From Utricularia gibba (lineage: Eukaryota; Streptophyta; Magnoliopsida; Lamiales; Lentibulariaceae): a stretch of DNA of 36,967 nucleotides. This document shows, one piece after another, positions 1-13,788 of this stretch; within the stretch, counting starts at the first letter, position 1, and every line of letters begins with the position of its first letter. The stretch spans positions 1-36,967 of the forward strand of contig NEEC01000404.1 in NCBI GenBank assembly GCA_002189035.1, in the 5' to 3' direction. The position numbers and the translations under genes were made by a program. The notes below the pieces were generated by a model that was given only the letters and a program-made list of their open reading frames with translations, searched no databases and was not told the origin of the DNA.

Positions 1-30
1 ACATCCTGGTCCGAAGCACCTCTCGCATAA
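1..30. repeat. Partial monomer at left window edge
   Basis: The window opens inside a unit, at 'acatcctggtccgaag', 30 bp before the first landmark. It has the 'ggtcc...ctcgcat' haplotype and lacks a 'cg' seen in other copies ('ccgaag' instead of 'ccgcgaag'). Confidence 0.9.
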
Positions 31-3000
31 CATGCAGATCCTTGCTCTTCATAGCACACTGTTGGGAAGCCTATTCGAGCTCCAAGTATTATAATTTGGA
101 GTTACGTTTGTCCGATAACTGGACATATTAAAAACAAGCCACAACGAAAAGTGTCTCACGTGGCATTCCGTGGTGACTGCTTTTTAATAATGTGCTTCAT
201 GTTCTCGAAATTGATGAACAACATACAAGGCAAAAGAATCAAATAGCCACTAGAGACATGGTATAGGGAATGGTGCATCAAGAATCAGAAGTATCATAGC
301 AACTAAATGCATCAATCAACAGCCAAAACATATGGTGTCAGACTTCATCTACTATGCGATCAAGTTGGAAAAAAGTCACATGCTACATCATGAATTTCGT
401 GGCATCACTTATCCCAACTGTTATATAATCTGGATATGCGTAAATATTTATTTTTAATGAATCCGGTGCACGTGTGATTTTTAGGATGCACCCCGAATGA
501 TGATGCGCAATGAAATGACTATGTCGCACATCCTGGTCCGCGAAGCACCTCTTGCATAACATGCAGATCCTTGCTCTTCATAGCACACTGTTGGGAAGCC
601 CTATTCGAGCTCCAAGTATTATAATTTGGAGTTACGTTTGTCCGATAACTGTGGACATATTAAAACAAGCCACAACGAAAAGTGTCTCACGTGGCATTCC
701 GTGGTGACTGCTTTTAATAATGTGCTTCATGTTCTCGAAATTGATGCGAACAACATACAAGGAAAAAAGAATCAAATAGCCCTAGAGACATGGTATACGG
801 GAATGGTGCATCAAGAATCAGAAGTATCATAGCAACTAAATGCATCAATCAAAAGCCAAAACATATGGTGTCAGACTTCATCTACTATGCGATCAAGTTG
901 GAAAAAAGTCACATGCTACATCATGAATTTCGTGGCATCACTTATCCCAACACTGTTATATAATCTGGATATGCGTAAATATTTATTTTTAATGAATCCG
1001 GTGCACGTGTGATTTTTAGGTGCACCCCGAATGATGATGCGCAATGAAATGACTATCGCACATCCTAATCCGCGAAGCACCTCTTGCATAACATGCAGAT
1101 CCTTGCTCTTCATAGCACACTGTTGGGAAGCCTATTCGAGCTCCAAGTATTATAATTTGGAGTTACGTTTGTCCGATAACTCTGGACATATTAAAAACAA
1201 GCCACAACGAAAAGTGTCTCACGTGGCATTCCGTGGTGACTGCTTTTAATAATGTGCTTCATGTTCTCGAAATTGATGCGAACAACATACAAGAAAAAGA
1301 ATCAAATAGCCTAGAGATGGTATACGGGAATGGTGCATCAAGAATCAGAAGTATCATAGCAACTAAATGCATCAATCAACAGCCAAAACATATGGTGTCA
1401 GACTTCATCTACTATGCGATCAAGTTGGAAAAAAGTCACATGCTACATCATGAATTTCGTGGCATCACTTATCCAACACTGTTATATATCTGGATATGCG
1501 TAAATATTATTTTTTAATGAATCCGGTGCACGTGTGATTTTTAGGATGCACCCGAATGATGATGCGCAATGAAATGACTACGTCGCACATCCTAATCCGC
1601 GAAGCACCTCTTGCATAACATGCAGATCCTTGCTCTTCATAGCACACTGTTGGGAAGCCCTATTCGAGCTCCAAGTATTATAATTTGGAGTTACGTTTGT
1701 CCGATAACTGTGGACATATTAAAAAAAGCCACAACGAAAAGTGTCTCACGTGGCATTCGTGGTGACTGCTTTTAATAATGTGCTTCATGTTCTCGAAATT
1801 GATGCGAACAACATACAAAAAGAATCAAATAGCCCTAGAGACATGGTATACGGGAATGGTGCATCAAGAATCAGAAGTATCATAGCAACTAAATGCATCA
1901 ATCAAAGCCAAAACATATGGTGTCAGACTTCATCTACTATGCGATCAAGTTGGAAAAAAGTCACATGCTACATCATGAATTTCGTGGCATCACTTATCCC
2001 AACACTGTTATATAATCTGGATATGCGTAGATATTTATTTTTAATGAATCCGGTGCACGTGTGATTTTTAGGATGCACCCCGAATGATGATGCGCAATGA
2101 ATGACTATGTCGCACATCCTGGTCCGCGAAGCACCTCTTGCATAACATGCAGATCCTTGCTCTTCATAGCACACTGTTGGGAAGCCCTATTCGAGCTCCA
2201 AGTATTATAATTTGGAGTTACGTTTGTCCGATAACTGTGGACATATTAAAAACAAGCCACAACGAAAAGTGTCTCACGTGGCATTCCGTGGTGACTGCTT
2301 TTAATAATGTGCTTCATGTTCTCGAAATTGATGCGAACAACATACAAGTCAAAAGAATCAAATAGCCCTAGAGACATGGTATACGGGAATGGTGCATCAA
2401 GAATCAGAAGTATCATAGCAACTAAATGCATCAATCAAAAGCCAAAACATATGGTGTCAGACTTCATCTACTATGCGATCAAGTTGGAAAAAAGTCACAT
2501 GCTACATCATGAATTTCGTGGCATCACTTATCCCAACACTGTTATATAATCTGGATATGCGTAAATATTTATTTTTAATGAATCCGGTGCACGTGTGATT
2601 TTTAGTGCACCCGGAATGATGATGCGCAATGAAATGACTATGTCGCACATCCTGGTCCGCGAAGCACCTCTCGCATAACATGCAGATCCTTGCTCTTCAT
2701 AGCACACTGTTGGGAAGCCCTATTCGAGCTCCAAGTATTATAATTTGGAGTTACGTTTGTCCGATAACTGGACATATTAAAAAAGCCCAACGAAAAGTGT
2801 CTCACGTGGCATTCCGTGGTGATGCTTTAATAATGTGCTTCATGTTCTCGAAATTGATGCGAAACAACATACAAGTCAAAAGAATCAAATAGCCACTAGA
2901 GACATGGTATACGGGAATGGTGCATCAAGAATCAGAAGTATCATAGCAACTAAATGCATCAATCAAGCCAAAACATATGGTGTCAGACTTCATCTACTAT

Positions 3001-4169
3001 GCGATCAAGTTGGAAAAAAGTCACATGCTACATCATGAATTTCGTGGCATCACTTATCCAAACTGTTTATAATCTGGATATGCGTAATATTTATTTTTAA
3101 TGAATCCGGTGCACGTGTGATTTTTAGGATGCACCCCGAATGATGATGCGCAATGAAATGACTACGTCGCACATCCTAATCGCGAAGCACCTCTTGCATA
3201 ACATGCAGATCCTTGCTCTTCATAGCACACTGTTGGGAAGCCCTATTCGAGCTCCAAGTATTATAATTTGGAGTTACGTTTGTCCGATAACTGTGGACAT
3301 ATTAAAACAAGCCACAACGAAAAGTGTCTCACGTGGCATTCCGTGGTGACTGCTTTTAATAATGTGCTTCATGTTCTCGAAATTGATGCGAACAACATAC
3401 AAGTCAAAAGAATCAAATAGCCCTAGAGACATGGTATAGGAATGGTGCATCAAGAATCAGAAGTATCATAGCAACTAAATGCATCAATCAAAAGCCAAAA
3501 CATATGGTGTCAGACTTCATCTACTATGCGATCAAGTTGGAAAAAAGTCACATGCTACATCATGAATTTCGTGGCATCACTTATCCCAACACTGTTATAT
3601 AATCTGGATATGCGTAATATTATTTTTAATGAATCCGGTGCACGTGTGATTTTTAGGATGCACCCCGAATGATGATGCGCAATGAATGACTACGTCGCAC
3701 ATCCTAATCCGCGAAGCACCTCTTGCATAACATGCAGATCCTTGCTCTTCATAGCACACTGTTGGGAAGCCCTATTCGAGCTCCAAGTATTATAATTTGG
3801 AGTTACGTTTGTCCGATAACTGTGGACATATTAAAACAGCCACAACGAAAAGTGTCTCACGTGGCATTCCGTGGTGACTGCTTTTAATAATGTGCTTCAT
3901 GTTCTCGAAATTGATGCGAACAACATACAAGGAAAAAAGAATCAAATAGCCCTAGAGACATGGTATACGGGAATGGTGCATCAAGAATCAGAAGTATCAT
4001 AGCAACTAAATGCATCAATCAAAAGCCAAAACATATGGTGTCAGACTTCATCTACTATGCGATCAAGTTGGAAAAAAGTCACATGCTACATCATGAATTT
4101 CGTGGCATCACTTATCCCAACACTGTTATATAATCTGGATATGCGTAAATATTTATTTTTAATGAATCC

Positions 4170-4197
4170 GGTGCACGTGTGATTTTTAGGATGCACC
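4170..4197. other. Short inverted repeat ggtgca/tgcacc, representative A copy
   Basis: In A units 'ggtgca' (4170-4175) and 'tgcacc' (4192-4197) are reverse complements with a 16-nt spacer. In B units the left arm becomes 'cgtgca', leaving a 5-bp match. It is present in most units, so it is a family trait, but no function is shown. Confidence 0.45.
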
Positions 4198-4400
4198 CCG
4201 AATGATGATGCGCAATGAAATGACTACGTCGCACATCCTAATCCGCGAAGCACCTCTTGCATAACATGCAGATCCTTGCTCTTCATAGCACACTGTTGGG
4301 AAGCCCTATTCGAGCTCCAAGTATTATAATTTGGAGTTACGTTTGTCCGATAACTGTGGACATATTAAAAACAAGCCACAACGAAAAGTGTCTCACGTGG

Positions 4401-5250
4401 CATTCCGGGTGACTGCTTTTAATAATGTGCTTCATGTTCTCGAAATTGATGCGAACAACATACAAGGAAAAGAATCAAATAGCCTAGAGACATGGTATAC
4501 GGGAATGGTGCATCAAGAATCAGAAGTATCATAGCAACTAAATGCATCAATCAAAAGCCAAAACATATGGTGTCAGACTTCATCTACTATGCGATCAAGT
4601 TGGAAAAAAGTCACATGCTACATCATGAATTTCGTGGCATCACTTATCCCAACACTGTTATATAATCTGGATATGCGTAAATATTTATTTTTAAATCCGG
4701 TGCACGTGTGATTTTTAGGCTGCACCCGAATGATGATGCGCAATGAAATGACTATGTCGCACATCCTGGTCCGCGAAGCACCTCTCGCATAACATGCAGA
4801 TCCTTGCTCTTCATAGCACACTGTTGGGAAGCCCTATTCGAGCTCCAAGTATTATAATTTGGAGTTACGTTTGTCCGATAACTCTGGACATATTAAAAAC
4901 AAGCCACAACGAAAAGTGTCTCACGTGCATTCCGTGGTGACTGCTTTTAATAATGTGCTTCATGTTCTCGAAATTGATGCGAACAACATACAAGTCAAAA
5001 GAATCAAATAGCCACTAGAGACATGGTATACGGGAATGGTGCATCAAGAATCAGAAGTATCATAGCAACTAAATGCATCAATCAACAGCCAAAACATATG
5101 GTGTCAGACTTCATCTACTATGCGATCAAGTTGGAAAAAAGTCACATGCTACATCATGAATTTCGTGGCATCACTTATCCAACACTGTTATATAATCTGG
5201 ATATGCGTAATATTTATTTTTAATGAATCCGGTGCACGTGTGATTTTTAG
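4401..5250. repeat. Higher-order segment, copy 1 (pairs with 7043-7895)
   Basis: This run carries a chain of uncommon variants: 'cattccgggt' (one T lost), then in the next unit 'aagtcaaaag', 'gccactag', 'caacagcc', 'tatccaacac', 'cgtaatattt' and 'tagctgcacc'. The same chain recurs 2642-2646 bp downstream, five monomers away. Confidence 0.5.
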
Positions 5251-7042
5251 CTGCACCCCGAATGATGATGCGCAATGAAATGACTATGTCACATCCTGGT
5301 CCGCGAAGCACCTCTTGCATAACATGCAGATCCTTGCTCTTCATAGCACACTGTTGGGAAGCCCTATTCGAGCTCCAAGTATTATAATTTGGAGTTACGT
5401 TTGTCCGATAACTGTGGACATATTAAAAAAGCCACAACGAAAAGTGTCTCACGTGGCATTCCGTGGTGACTGCTTTTAATAATGTGCTTCATGTTCTCGA
5501 AATTGATGCGAACAACATACAAGAAAAAGAATCAAATAGCCACTAGAGACATGGTATACGGGAATGGTGCATCAAGAATCAGAAGTATCATAGCAACTAA
5601 ATGCATCAATCAAAAGCCAAAACATATGGTGTCAGACTTCATCTACTATGCGATCAAGTTGGAAAAAAGTCACATGCTACATCATGAATTTCGTGGCATC
5701 ACTTATCCCAACACTGTTATATAATCTGGATATGCGTAAATATTTATTTTTAATGAATCCGGTGCACGTGTGATTTTTAGGCTGCACCCCGAATGATGAT
5801 GCGCAATGAAATGACTACGTCGCACATCCTAATCCGCGAAGCACCTCTTGCATAACATGCAGATCCTTGCTCTTCATAGCACACTGTTGGGAAGCCCTAT
5901 TCGAGCTCCAAGTATTATAATTTGGAGTTACGTTTGTCCGATAACTGTGGACATATTAAAAACAAGCCACAACGAAAAGTGTCTCACGTGGCATTCCGTG
6001 GTGACTGCTTTTAATAATGTGCTTCATGTTCTCGAAATTGATGGAAACAACATACAAGGAAAAGAATCAAATAGCCCTAGAGACATGGTATACGGGAATG
6101 GTGCATCAAGAATCAGAAGTATCATAGCAACTAAATGCATCAATCAAAAGCCAAAACATATGGTGTCAGACTTCATCTACTATGCGATCAAGTTGGAAAA
6201 AAGTCACATGCTACATCATGAATTTCGTGGCATCACTTATCCCAACACTGTTATATAATCTGGATATGCGTAATATTTATTTTTAATGAATCCGGTGCAC
6301 GTGTGATTTTTAGGCTGCACCCGAATGATGATGCGCAATGAATGACTATGTCGCACATCCTAATCCGCGAAGCACCTCTTGCATAACATGCAGATCCTTG
6401 CTCTTCATAGCACACTGTTGGGAAGCCCTATTCGAGCTCCAAGTATTATAATTTGGAGTTACGTTTGTCCGATAACTGTGGACATATTAAAAACAAGCCA
6501 CAACGAAAAGTGTCTCACGTGGCATTCCGTGGTGACTGCTTTTAATAATGTGCTTCATGTTCTCGAAATTGATGCGAACAACATACAAGGAAAAAGAATC
6601 AAATAGCCCTAGAGACATGGTATACGGGAATGGTGCATCAAGAATCAGAAGTATCATAGCAACTAAATGCATCAATCAAAAGCCAAAACATATGGTGTCA
6701 GACTTCATCTACTATGCGATCAAGTTGGAAAAAAGTCACATGCTACATCATGAATTTCGTGGCATCACTTATCCCAACACTGTTATAAATCTGGATATGC
6801 GTAAATATTTATTTTTAATGAATCCGGTGCACGTGTGATTTTTAGGATGCACCCCGAATGATGATGCGCAATGAAATGCGACATCCTAATCCGCGAAGCA
6901 CTCGCATAACATGCAGATCCTTGCTCTTCATAGCACACTGTTGGGAAGCCCTATTCGAGCTCCAAGTATTATAATTTGGAGTTACGTTTGTCCGATAACT
7001 CTGGACATATTAAAAAGCCACAACGAAAAGTGTCTCACGTGG

Positions 7043-7895
7043 CATTCCGGGTGACTGCTTTTAATAATGTGCTTCATGTTCTCGAAATTGATGCGAACAA
7101 CATACAAGGAAAAAGAATCAAATAGCCCTAGAGACATGGTATACGGAATGGTGCATCAAGAATCAGAAGTATCATAGCAACTAAATGCATCAATCAAAAG
7201 CCAAAACATATGGTGTCAGACTTCATCTACTATGCGATCAAGTTGGAAAAAGTCACATGCTACATAATGAATTTCGTGGCATCACTTATCCCAACACTGT
7301 TATATAATCTGGATATGCGTAAATATTTATTTTTAATGAATCCGGTGCACGTGTGATTTTTAGGCTGCACCCCGAATGATGATGCGCAATGAAGCGACTA
7401 TGTCGCACATCCTGGTCCGCGAAGCACCTCTCGCATAACATGCAGATCCTTGCTCTTCATAGCACACTGTTGGGAAGCCCTATTCGAGCTCCAAGTATTA
7501 TATTTGGAGTTACGTTTGTCCGATAACTGGACATATTAAAAACAAGCCACAACGAAAAGTGTCTCACGTGGCATTCCGTGGTGACTGCTTTTAATAATGT
7601 GCTTCATGTTCTCGAAATTGATGCGAACAACATACAAGTCAAAAGAATCAAATAGCCACTAGAGACATGGTATACGGGAATGGTGCATCAAGAATCAGAA
7701 GTATCTAGCAACTAAATGCATCAATCAACAGCCAAAACATATGGTGTCAGACTTCATCTACTATGCGATCAAGTTGGAAAAAAGTCACATGCTACATCAT
7801 GAATTTCGTGGCATCACTTATCCAACACTGTTATATAATCTGGATATGCGTAATATTTATTTTTAATGAATCCGGTGCACGTGTGATTTTTAGCT
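7043..7895. repeat. Higher-order segment, copy 2 (pairs with 4401-5250)
   Basis: This repeats, in the same order, the uncommon variants of 4401-5250 at a five-monomer offset. Differences exist (for example 'cataatga' and 'gaagcgact' near 7264 and 7391 are absent from copy 1), so later exchange or mutation is likely. Confidence 0.5.
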
Positions 7896-10800
7896 GCACC
7901 CCGAATGATGATGCGCAATGAAATGACTATGTCGCACATCCTGGTCCGCGAAGCACCTCTCGCATAACATGCAGATCCTTGCTCTTCATAGCACACTGTT
8001 GGGAAGCCCTATTCGAGCTCCAAGTATTATAATTTGGAGTTACGTTTGTCCGATAACTCTGGACATATTAAAAACAAGCCACAACGAAAAGTGTCTCACG
8101 TGGCATTCCGTGGTGACTGCTTTTAATAATGTGCTTCATGTTCTCGAAATTGATGCGAACAACATACAAAAAAAGAATCAAATAGCCCCTAGAGACATGG
8201 TATACGGGAATGGTGCATCAAGAATCAGAAGTATCATAGCAACTAAATGCATCAATCAAAAGCCAAAACATATGGTGTCAGACTTCATCTACTATGCGAT
8301 CAAGTTGGAAAAAAGTCACATGCTACATCATGAATTTCGTGGCATCACTTATCCCAACACTGTTATATAATCTGGATATGCGTAATATTTATTTTTAATG
8401 AATCCGGTGCACGTGTGATTTTTAGCTGCACCCGAATGATGATGCGCAATGAAATGACTATGTCGCACATCCTGGTCCGCGAAGCACCTCTCGCATAACA
8501 TGCAGATCCTTGCTCTTCATAGCACACTGTTGGGAAGCCCTATTCGAGCTCCAAGTATTATAATTTGGAGTTACGTTTGTCCGATAACTGTGGACATATT
8601 AAAAAGGCCACAACGAAAAGTGTCTCACGTGGCATTCCGTGGTGACTGCTTTTAATAATGTGCTTCATGTTCTCGAAATTGATGCGAACAACATACAAGT
8701 CAAAAGAATCAAATAGCCCTAGAGACATGGTATACGGGAATGGTGCATCAAGAATCAGAAGTATCATAGCAACTAAATGCATCAATCAAAGCCAAAACAT
8801 ATGGTGTCAGACTTCATCTACTATGCGATCAAGTTGGAAAAAAGTCACATGCTACATCATGAATTTCGTGGCATCACTTATCCCAACACTGTTATATAAT
8901 CTGGATATGCGTAATATTTATTTTTAATGAATCCGGTGCACGTGTGATTTTTAGGCTGCACCCCGAATGATGATGCGCAATGAAATGACTATGTCGCACA
9001 TCCTCCGCGAAGCACCTCTCGCATAACATGCAGATCCTTGCTCTTCATAGCACACTGTTGGGAAGCCCTATTCGAGCTCCAAGTATTATAATTTGGAGTT
9101 ACGTTTGTCCGATAACTGTGGACATATTAAAAAAGCCACAACGAAAAGTGTCTCACGTGGCATTCCGTGGTGACTGCTTTTAATAATGTGCTTCATGTTC
9201 TCGAAATTGATGCGAACAACATACAAGGCAAAAGAATCAAATAGCCCCTAGAGACATGGTATACGGGAATGGTGCATCAAGAATCAGAAGTATCATAGCA
9301 ACTAAATGCATCAATCAAAAGCAAAACATATGGTGTCAGACTTCATCTACTATGCGATCAAGTTGGAAAAAAGTCACATGCTACATCATGAATTTCGTGG
9401 CATCACTTATCCCAACACTGTTATATAATCTGGATATGCGTAAATATTTATTTTTAATGAATCCGGTGCACGTGTGATTTTTAGGATGCACCCCGAATGA
9501 TGATGCGCAATGAAATGACTACGTCGCACATCCTAATCCGCGAAGCACCTCTTGCATAACATGCAGATCCTTGCTCTTCATAGCACACTGTTGGGAAGCC
9601 CTATTCGAGCTCCAAGTATTATAATTTGGAGTTACGTTTGTCCGATAACTGGACATATTAAAACAAGCCACAACGAAAAGTGTCTCACGTGGCATTCCGT
9701 GGTGACTGCTTTTAATAATGTGCTTCATGTTCTCGAAATTGATGCGAACAACATACAAGGAAAAAGAATCAAATAGCCCCTAGAGACATGGTATACGGGA
9801 ATGGTGCATCAAGAATCAGAAGTATCATAGCAACTAAATGCATCAATCAAAGCCAAAACATATGGTGTCAGACTTCATCTACTATGCGATCAAGTTGGAA
9901 AAAAGTCACATGCTACATCATGAATTTCGTGGCATCACTTATCCCAACTGTTATATAATCTGGATATGCGTAAATATTTATTTTTAATGAATCCGGTGCA
10001 CGTGTGATTTTTAGGCTGCACCCCGAATGATGATGCGCAATGAATGACTATGTCGCACATCCTGGTCCGCGAAGCACCTCTCGCATAACATGCAGATCCT
10101 TGCTCTTCATAGCACACTGTTGGGAAGCCCTATTCGAGCTCCAAGTATTATAATTTGGAGTTACGTTTGTCCGATAACTGTGGACATATTAAAAAAGCCA
10201 CAACGAAAAGTGTCTCACGTGGCATTCCGTGGTGACTGCTTTAATAATGTGCTTCATGTTCTCGAAATTGATGCGAAAACATACAAGTCAAAAGAATCAA
10301 ATAGCCACTAGAGACATGGTATACGGGAATGGTGCATCAAGAATCAGAAGTATCATAGCAACTAAATGCATCAATCAACAGCCAAAACATATGGTGTCAG
10401 ACTTCATCTACTATGCGATCAAGTTGGAAAAAAGTCACATGCTACATATGAATTTCGTGGCATCACTTATCCCAACACTGTTATATAATCTGGATATGCG
10501 TAATATTTATTTTTAATGAATCCGGTGCACGTGTGATTTTTAGGCTGCACCCGAATGATGATGCGCAATGAATGACTATGTCGCACATCCTGGTCCGCGA
10601 AGCACCTCTCGCATAACATGCAGATCCTTGCTCTTCATAGCACACTGTTGGGAAGCCCTATTCGAGCTCCAAGTATTATAATTTGGAGTTACGTTTGTCC
10701 GATAACTGTGGACATATTAAAAAAAGCCACAACGAAAAGTGTCTCACGTGGCATTCCGTGGTGACTGCATTTAATAATGTGCTTCATGTTCTCGAAATTG

Positions 10801-13264
10801 ATGCGAACAACATACAAGGCAAAAGAATCAAATAGCCCTAGAGACATGGTACGGGAATGGTGCATCAAGAATCAGAAGTATCATAGCAACTAAATGCATC
10901 AATCAAAAGCCAAAACATATGGTGTCAGACTTCATCTACTATGCGATCAAGTTGGAAAAAAGTCACATGCTACATCATGAATTTCGTGGCATCACTTATC
11001 CAACACTGTTATATAATCTGGATATGCGTAAATATTTATTTTTAATGAATCCGGTGCACGTGTGATTTTTAGGCTGCACCCCGAATGATGATGCGCAATG
11101 AAATGACTATGTCGCACATCCTGGTCCGCGAAGCACCTCTCGCATAACATGCAGATCCTTGCTCTTCATAGCACACTGTTGGGAAGCCCTATTCGAGCTC
11201 CAAGTATTATAATTTGGAGTTACGTTTGTCCGATAACTGTGGACATATTAAAAGGGCCACAACGAAAAGTGTCTCACGTGGCATTCCGTGGTGACTGCTT
11301 TAATAATGTGCTTCATGTTCTCGAAATTGATGCGAAAAACATACAAGTCAAAAGAATCAAATAGCCCTAGAGACATGGTATACGGGAATGGTGCATCAAG
11401 AATCAGAAGTATCATAGCAACTAAATGCATCAATCAAAGCCAAAACATATGGTGTCAGACTTCATCTACTATGCGATCAAGTTGGAAAAAAAGTCACATG
11501 CTACATCATGAATTTCGTGGCATCACTTATCCCAACACTGTTATATAATCTGGATATGCGTAAATATTTATTTTTAATGAATCCGGTGCACGTGTGATTT
11601 TTAGGCTGCACCCGAATGATGATGCGCAATGAAGCGACTATGTCGCACATCCTGGTCCGCGAAGCACCTCTCGCATAACATGCAGATCCTTGCTCTTCAT
11701 AGCACACTGTTGGGAAGCCCTATTCGAGCTCCAAGTATTATAATTTGGAGTTACGTTTGTCCGATAACTGTGGACATATTAAAAACAAGCCACAACGAAA
11801 AGTGTCTCACGTGGCATTCCGTGGTGACTGCTTTTAATAATGTGCTTCATGTTCTCGAAATTGATGCGAACAACATACAAGGAAAAAGAATCAAATAGCC
11901 CTAGAGACATGGTATACGGGAATGGTGCATCAAGAATGAAGTATCATAGCAACTAAATGCATCAATCAAAAGCCAAAACATATGGTGTCAGACTTCATCT
12001 ACTATGCGATCAAGTTGGAAAAAAGTCACATGCTACATCATGAATTTCGTGGCATCACTTATCCAACACTGTTATATAATCTGGATATGCGTAAATATTT
12101 ATTTTTAATGAATCCGGTGCACGTGTGATTTTTAGGCTGCACCCCGAATGATGATGCGCAATGAAATGACTATGCGCACATCCTGGTCCGCGAAGCACCT
12201 CTCGCATAACATGCAGATCCTTGCTCTTCATAGCACACTGTTGGGAAGCCCTATTCGAGCTCCAAGTATTATAATTTGGAGTTACGTTTGTCCGATAACT
12301 GTGGACATATTAAAAAAGGGCCACAACGAAAAGTGTCTCACGTGGCATTCCGTGGTGACTGCTTTAATAATGTGCTTCATGTTCTCGAAATTGATGAACA
12401 ACATACAAGTCAAAAGAATCAAATAGCCTAGAGACATGGTATACGGGAATGGTGCATCAAGAATCAGAAGTATCATAGCAACTAAATGCATCAATCAAAA
12501 GCCAAAACATATGGTGTCAGACTTCATCTACTATGCGATCAAGTTGGAAAAAAGTCACATGCTACATCATGAATTTCGTGGCATCACTTATCCAACACTG
12601 TTATATAATCTGGATATGCGTAAATATTTATTTTTAATGAATCCGGTGCACGTGTGATTTTTAGGCTGCACCCCGAATGATGATGCGCAATGAAATGACT
12701 ATGCGCACATCCTGGTCCGCGAAGCACCTCTCGCATAACATGCAGATCCTTGCTCTTCATAGCACACTGTTGGGAAGCCCTATTCGAGCTCCAAGTATTA
12801 TAATTTGGAGTTACGTTTGTCCGATAACTGTGGACATATTAAAAAAGGCCACAACGAAAAGTGTCTCACGTGGCATTCCGTGGTGACTGCATTTAATAAT
12901 GTGCTTCATGTTCTCGAAATTGATGAAACAACATACAAGGAAAAGAATCAAATAGCCCTAGAGACATGGTATACGGGAATGGTGCATCAAGAATCAGAAG
13001 TATCATAGCAACTAAATGCATCAATCAAAAGCCAAAACATATGGTGTCAGACTTCATCTACTATGCGATCAAGTTGGAAAAAAGTCACATGCTACATCAT
13101 GAATTTCGTGGCATCACTTATCCCAACACTGTTATATAATCTGGATATGCGTAATATTTATTTTTAATGAATCCGGTGCACGTGTGATTTTTAGGCTGCA
13201 CCCGAATGATGATGCGCAATGAAACTATGCGCACATCCTGGTCCGCGAAGCACCTCTCGCATAA

Positions 13265-13788
13265 CATGCAGATCCTTGCTCTTCATAGCACACTGTTGGG
13301 AAGCCCTATTCGAGCTCCAAGTATTATAATTTGGAGTTACGTTTGTCCGATAACTGTGGACATATTAAAAAACAAGAAAAGTGTCTCACGTGGCATTCCG
13401 TGGTGACTGCATTTAATAATGTGCTTCATGTTCTCGAAATTGATGCGAACAACATACAAGTCAAAAGAATCAAATAGCCCTAGAGACATGGTATACGGGA
13501 ATGGTGCATCAAGAATCAGAAGTATCATAGCAACTAAATGCATCAATCAAAGCCAAAACATATGGTGTCAGACTTCATCTACTATGCGATCAAGTTGGAA
13601 AAAGTCACATGCTACATCATGAATTTCGTGGCATCACTTATCCCAACACTGTTATATAATCTGGATATGCGTAAATATTTATTTTTAATGAATCCGGTGC
13701 ACGTGTGATTTTTAGGCTGCACCCCGAATGATGATGCGCAATGAAGGACTATGTCGCACATCCTGTCCGCGAAGCACCTCTCGCATAA
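13265..13788. repeat. Deletion-bearing A monomer (524 bp)
   Basis: The block 'gccacaac' is missing here: the A-tract runs 'aaaaaacaagaaaagtg', where other copies have the block between 'acaa' and 'gaaaag'. The 'gccac' arm of the short inverted repeat is thereby lost in this copy. Otherwise it is a standard A2 unit. Confidence 0.75.

Larger units (their letters stand above)
1..10088. repeat. Array domain A1: mixed-haplotype satellite units
   Basis: This block holds 19 complete landmark intervals, mean about 529 bp. Landmarks are at 31, 560, 1092, 1619, 2146, 2679, 3202, 3731, 4265, 4793, 5323, 5856, 6387, 6910, 7439, 7968, 8499, 9027 and 9560, with the next at 10089. Units carry the A-type states 'ccctattcgag', 'cagacttcat', 'tataatctgg' and 'atccggtgcac', plus 'gctttt' in the middle. 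The block just before the landmark alternates between 'cctaatccgcg...cttgcat' (before landmarks 1092, 1619, 3202, 3731, 4265, 5856, 6387 and 9560; the unit before 6910 has 'aatccgcg' but ends 'ctcgcat') and 'cctggtccgcg' with either 'cttgcat' or 'ctcgcat' (most of the others). The mixture shows that this block is less homogenised than the next two. Nothing else lies here. Confidence 0.85.

Noticed and set aside
5848-6258. Longest open frame, 136 codons on the plus strand
   Set aside because: It runs through ordinary satellite sequence, starts at TTG in the landmark region, and is open only because a local indel joins two frames that are separated by stops in most other units. The same peptide pieces recur once per unit throughout the window.
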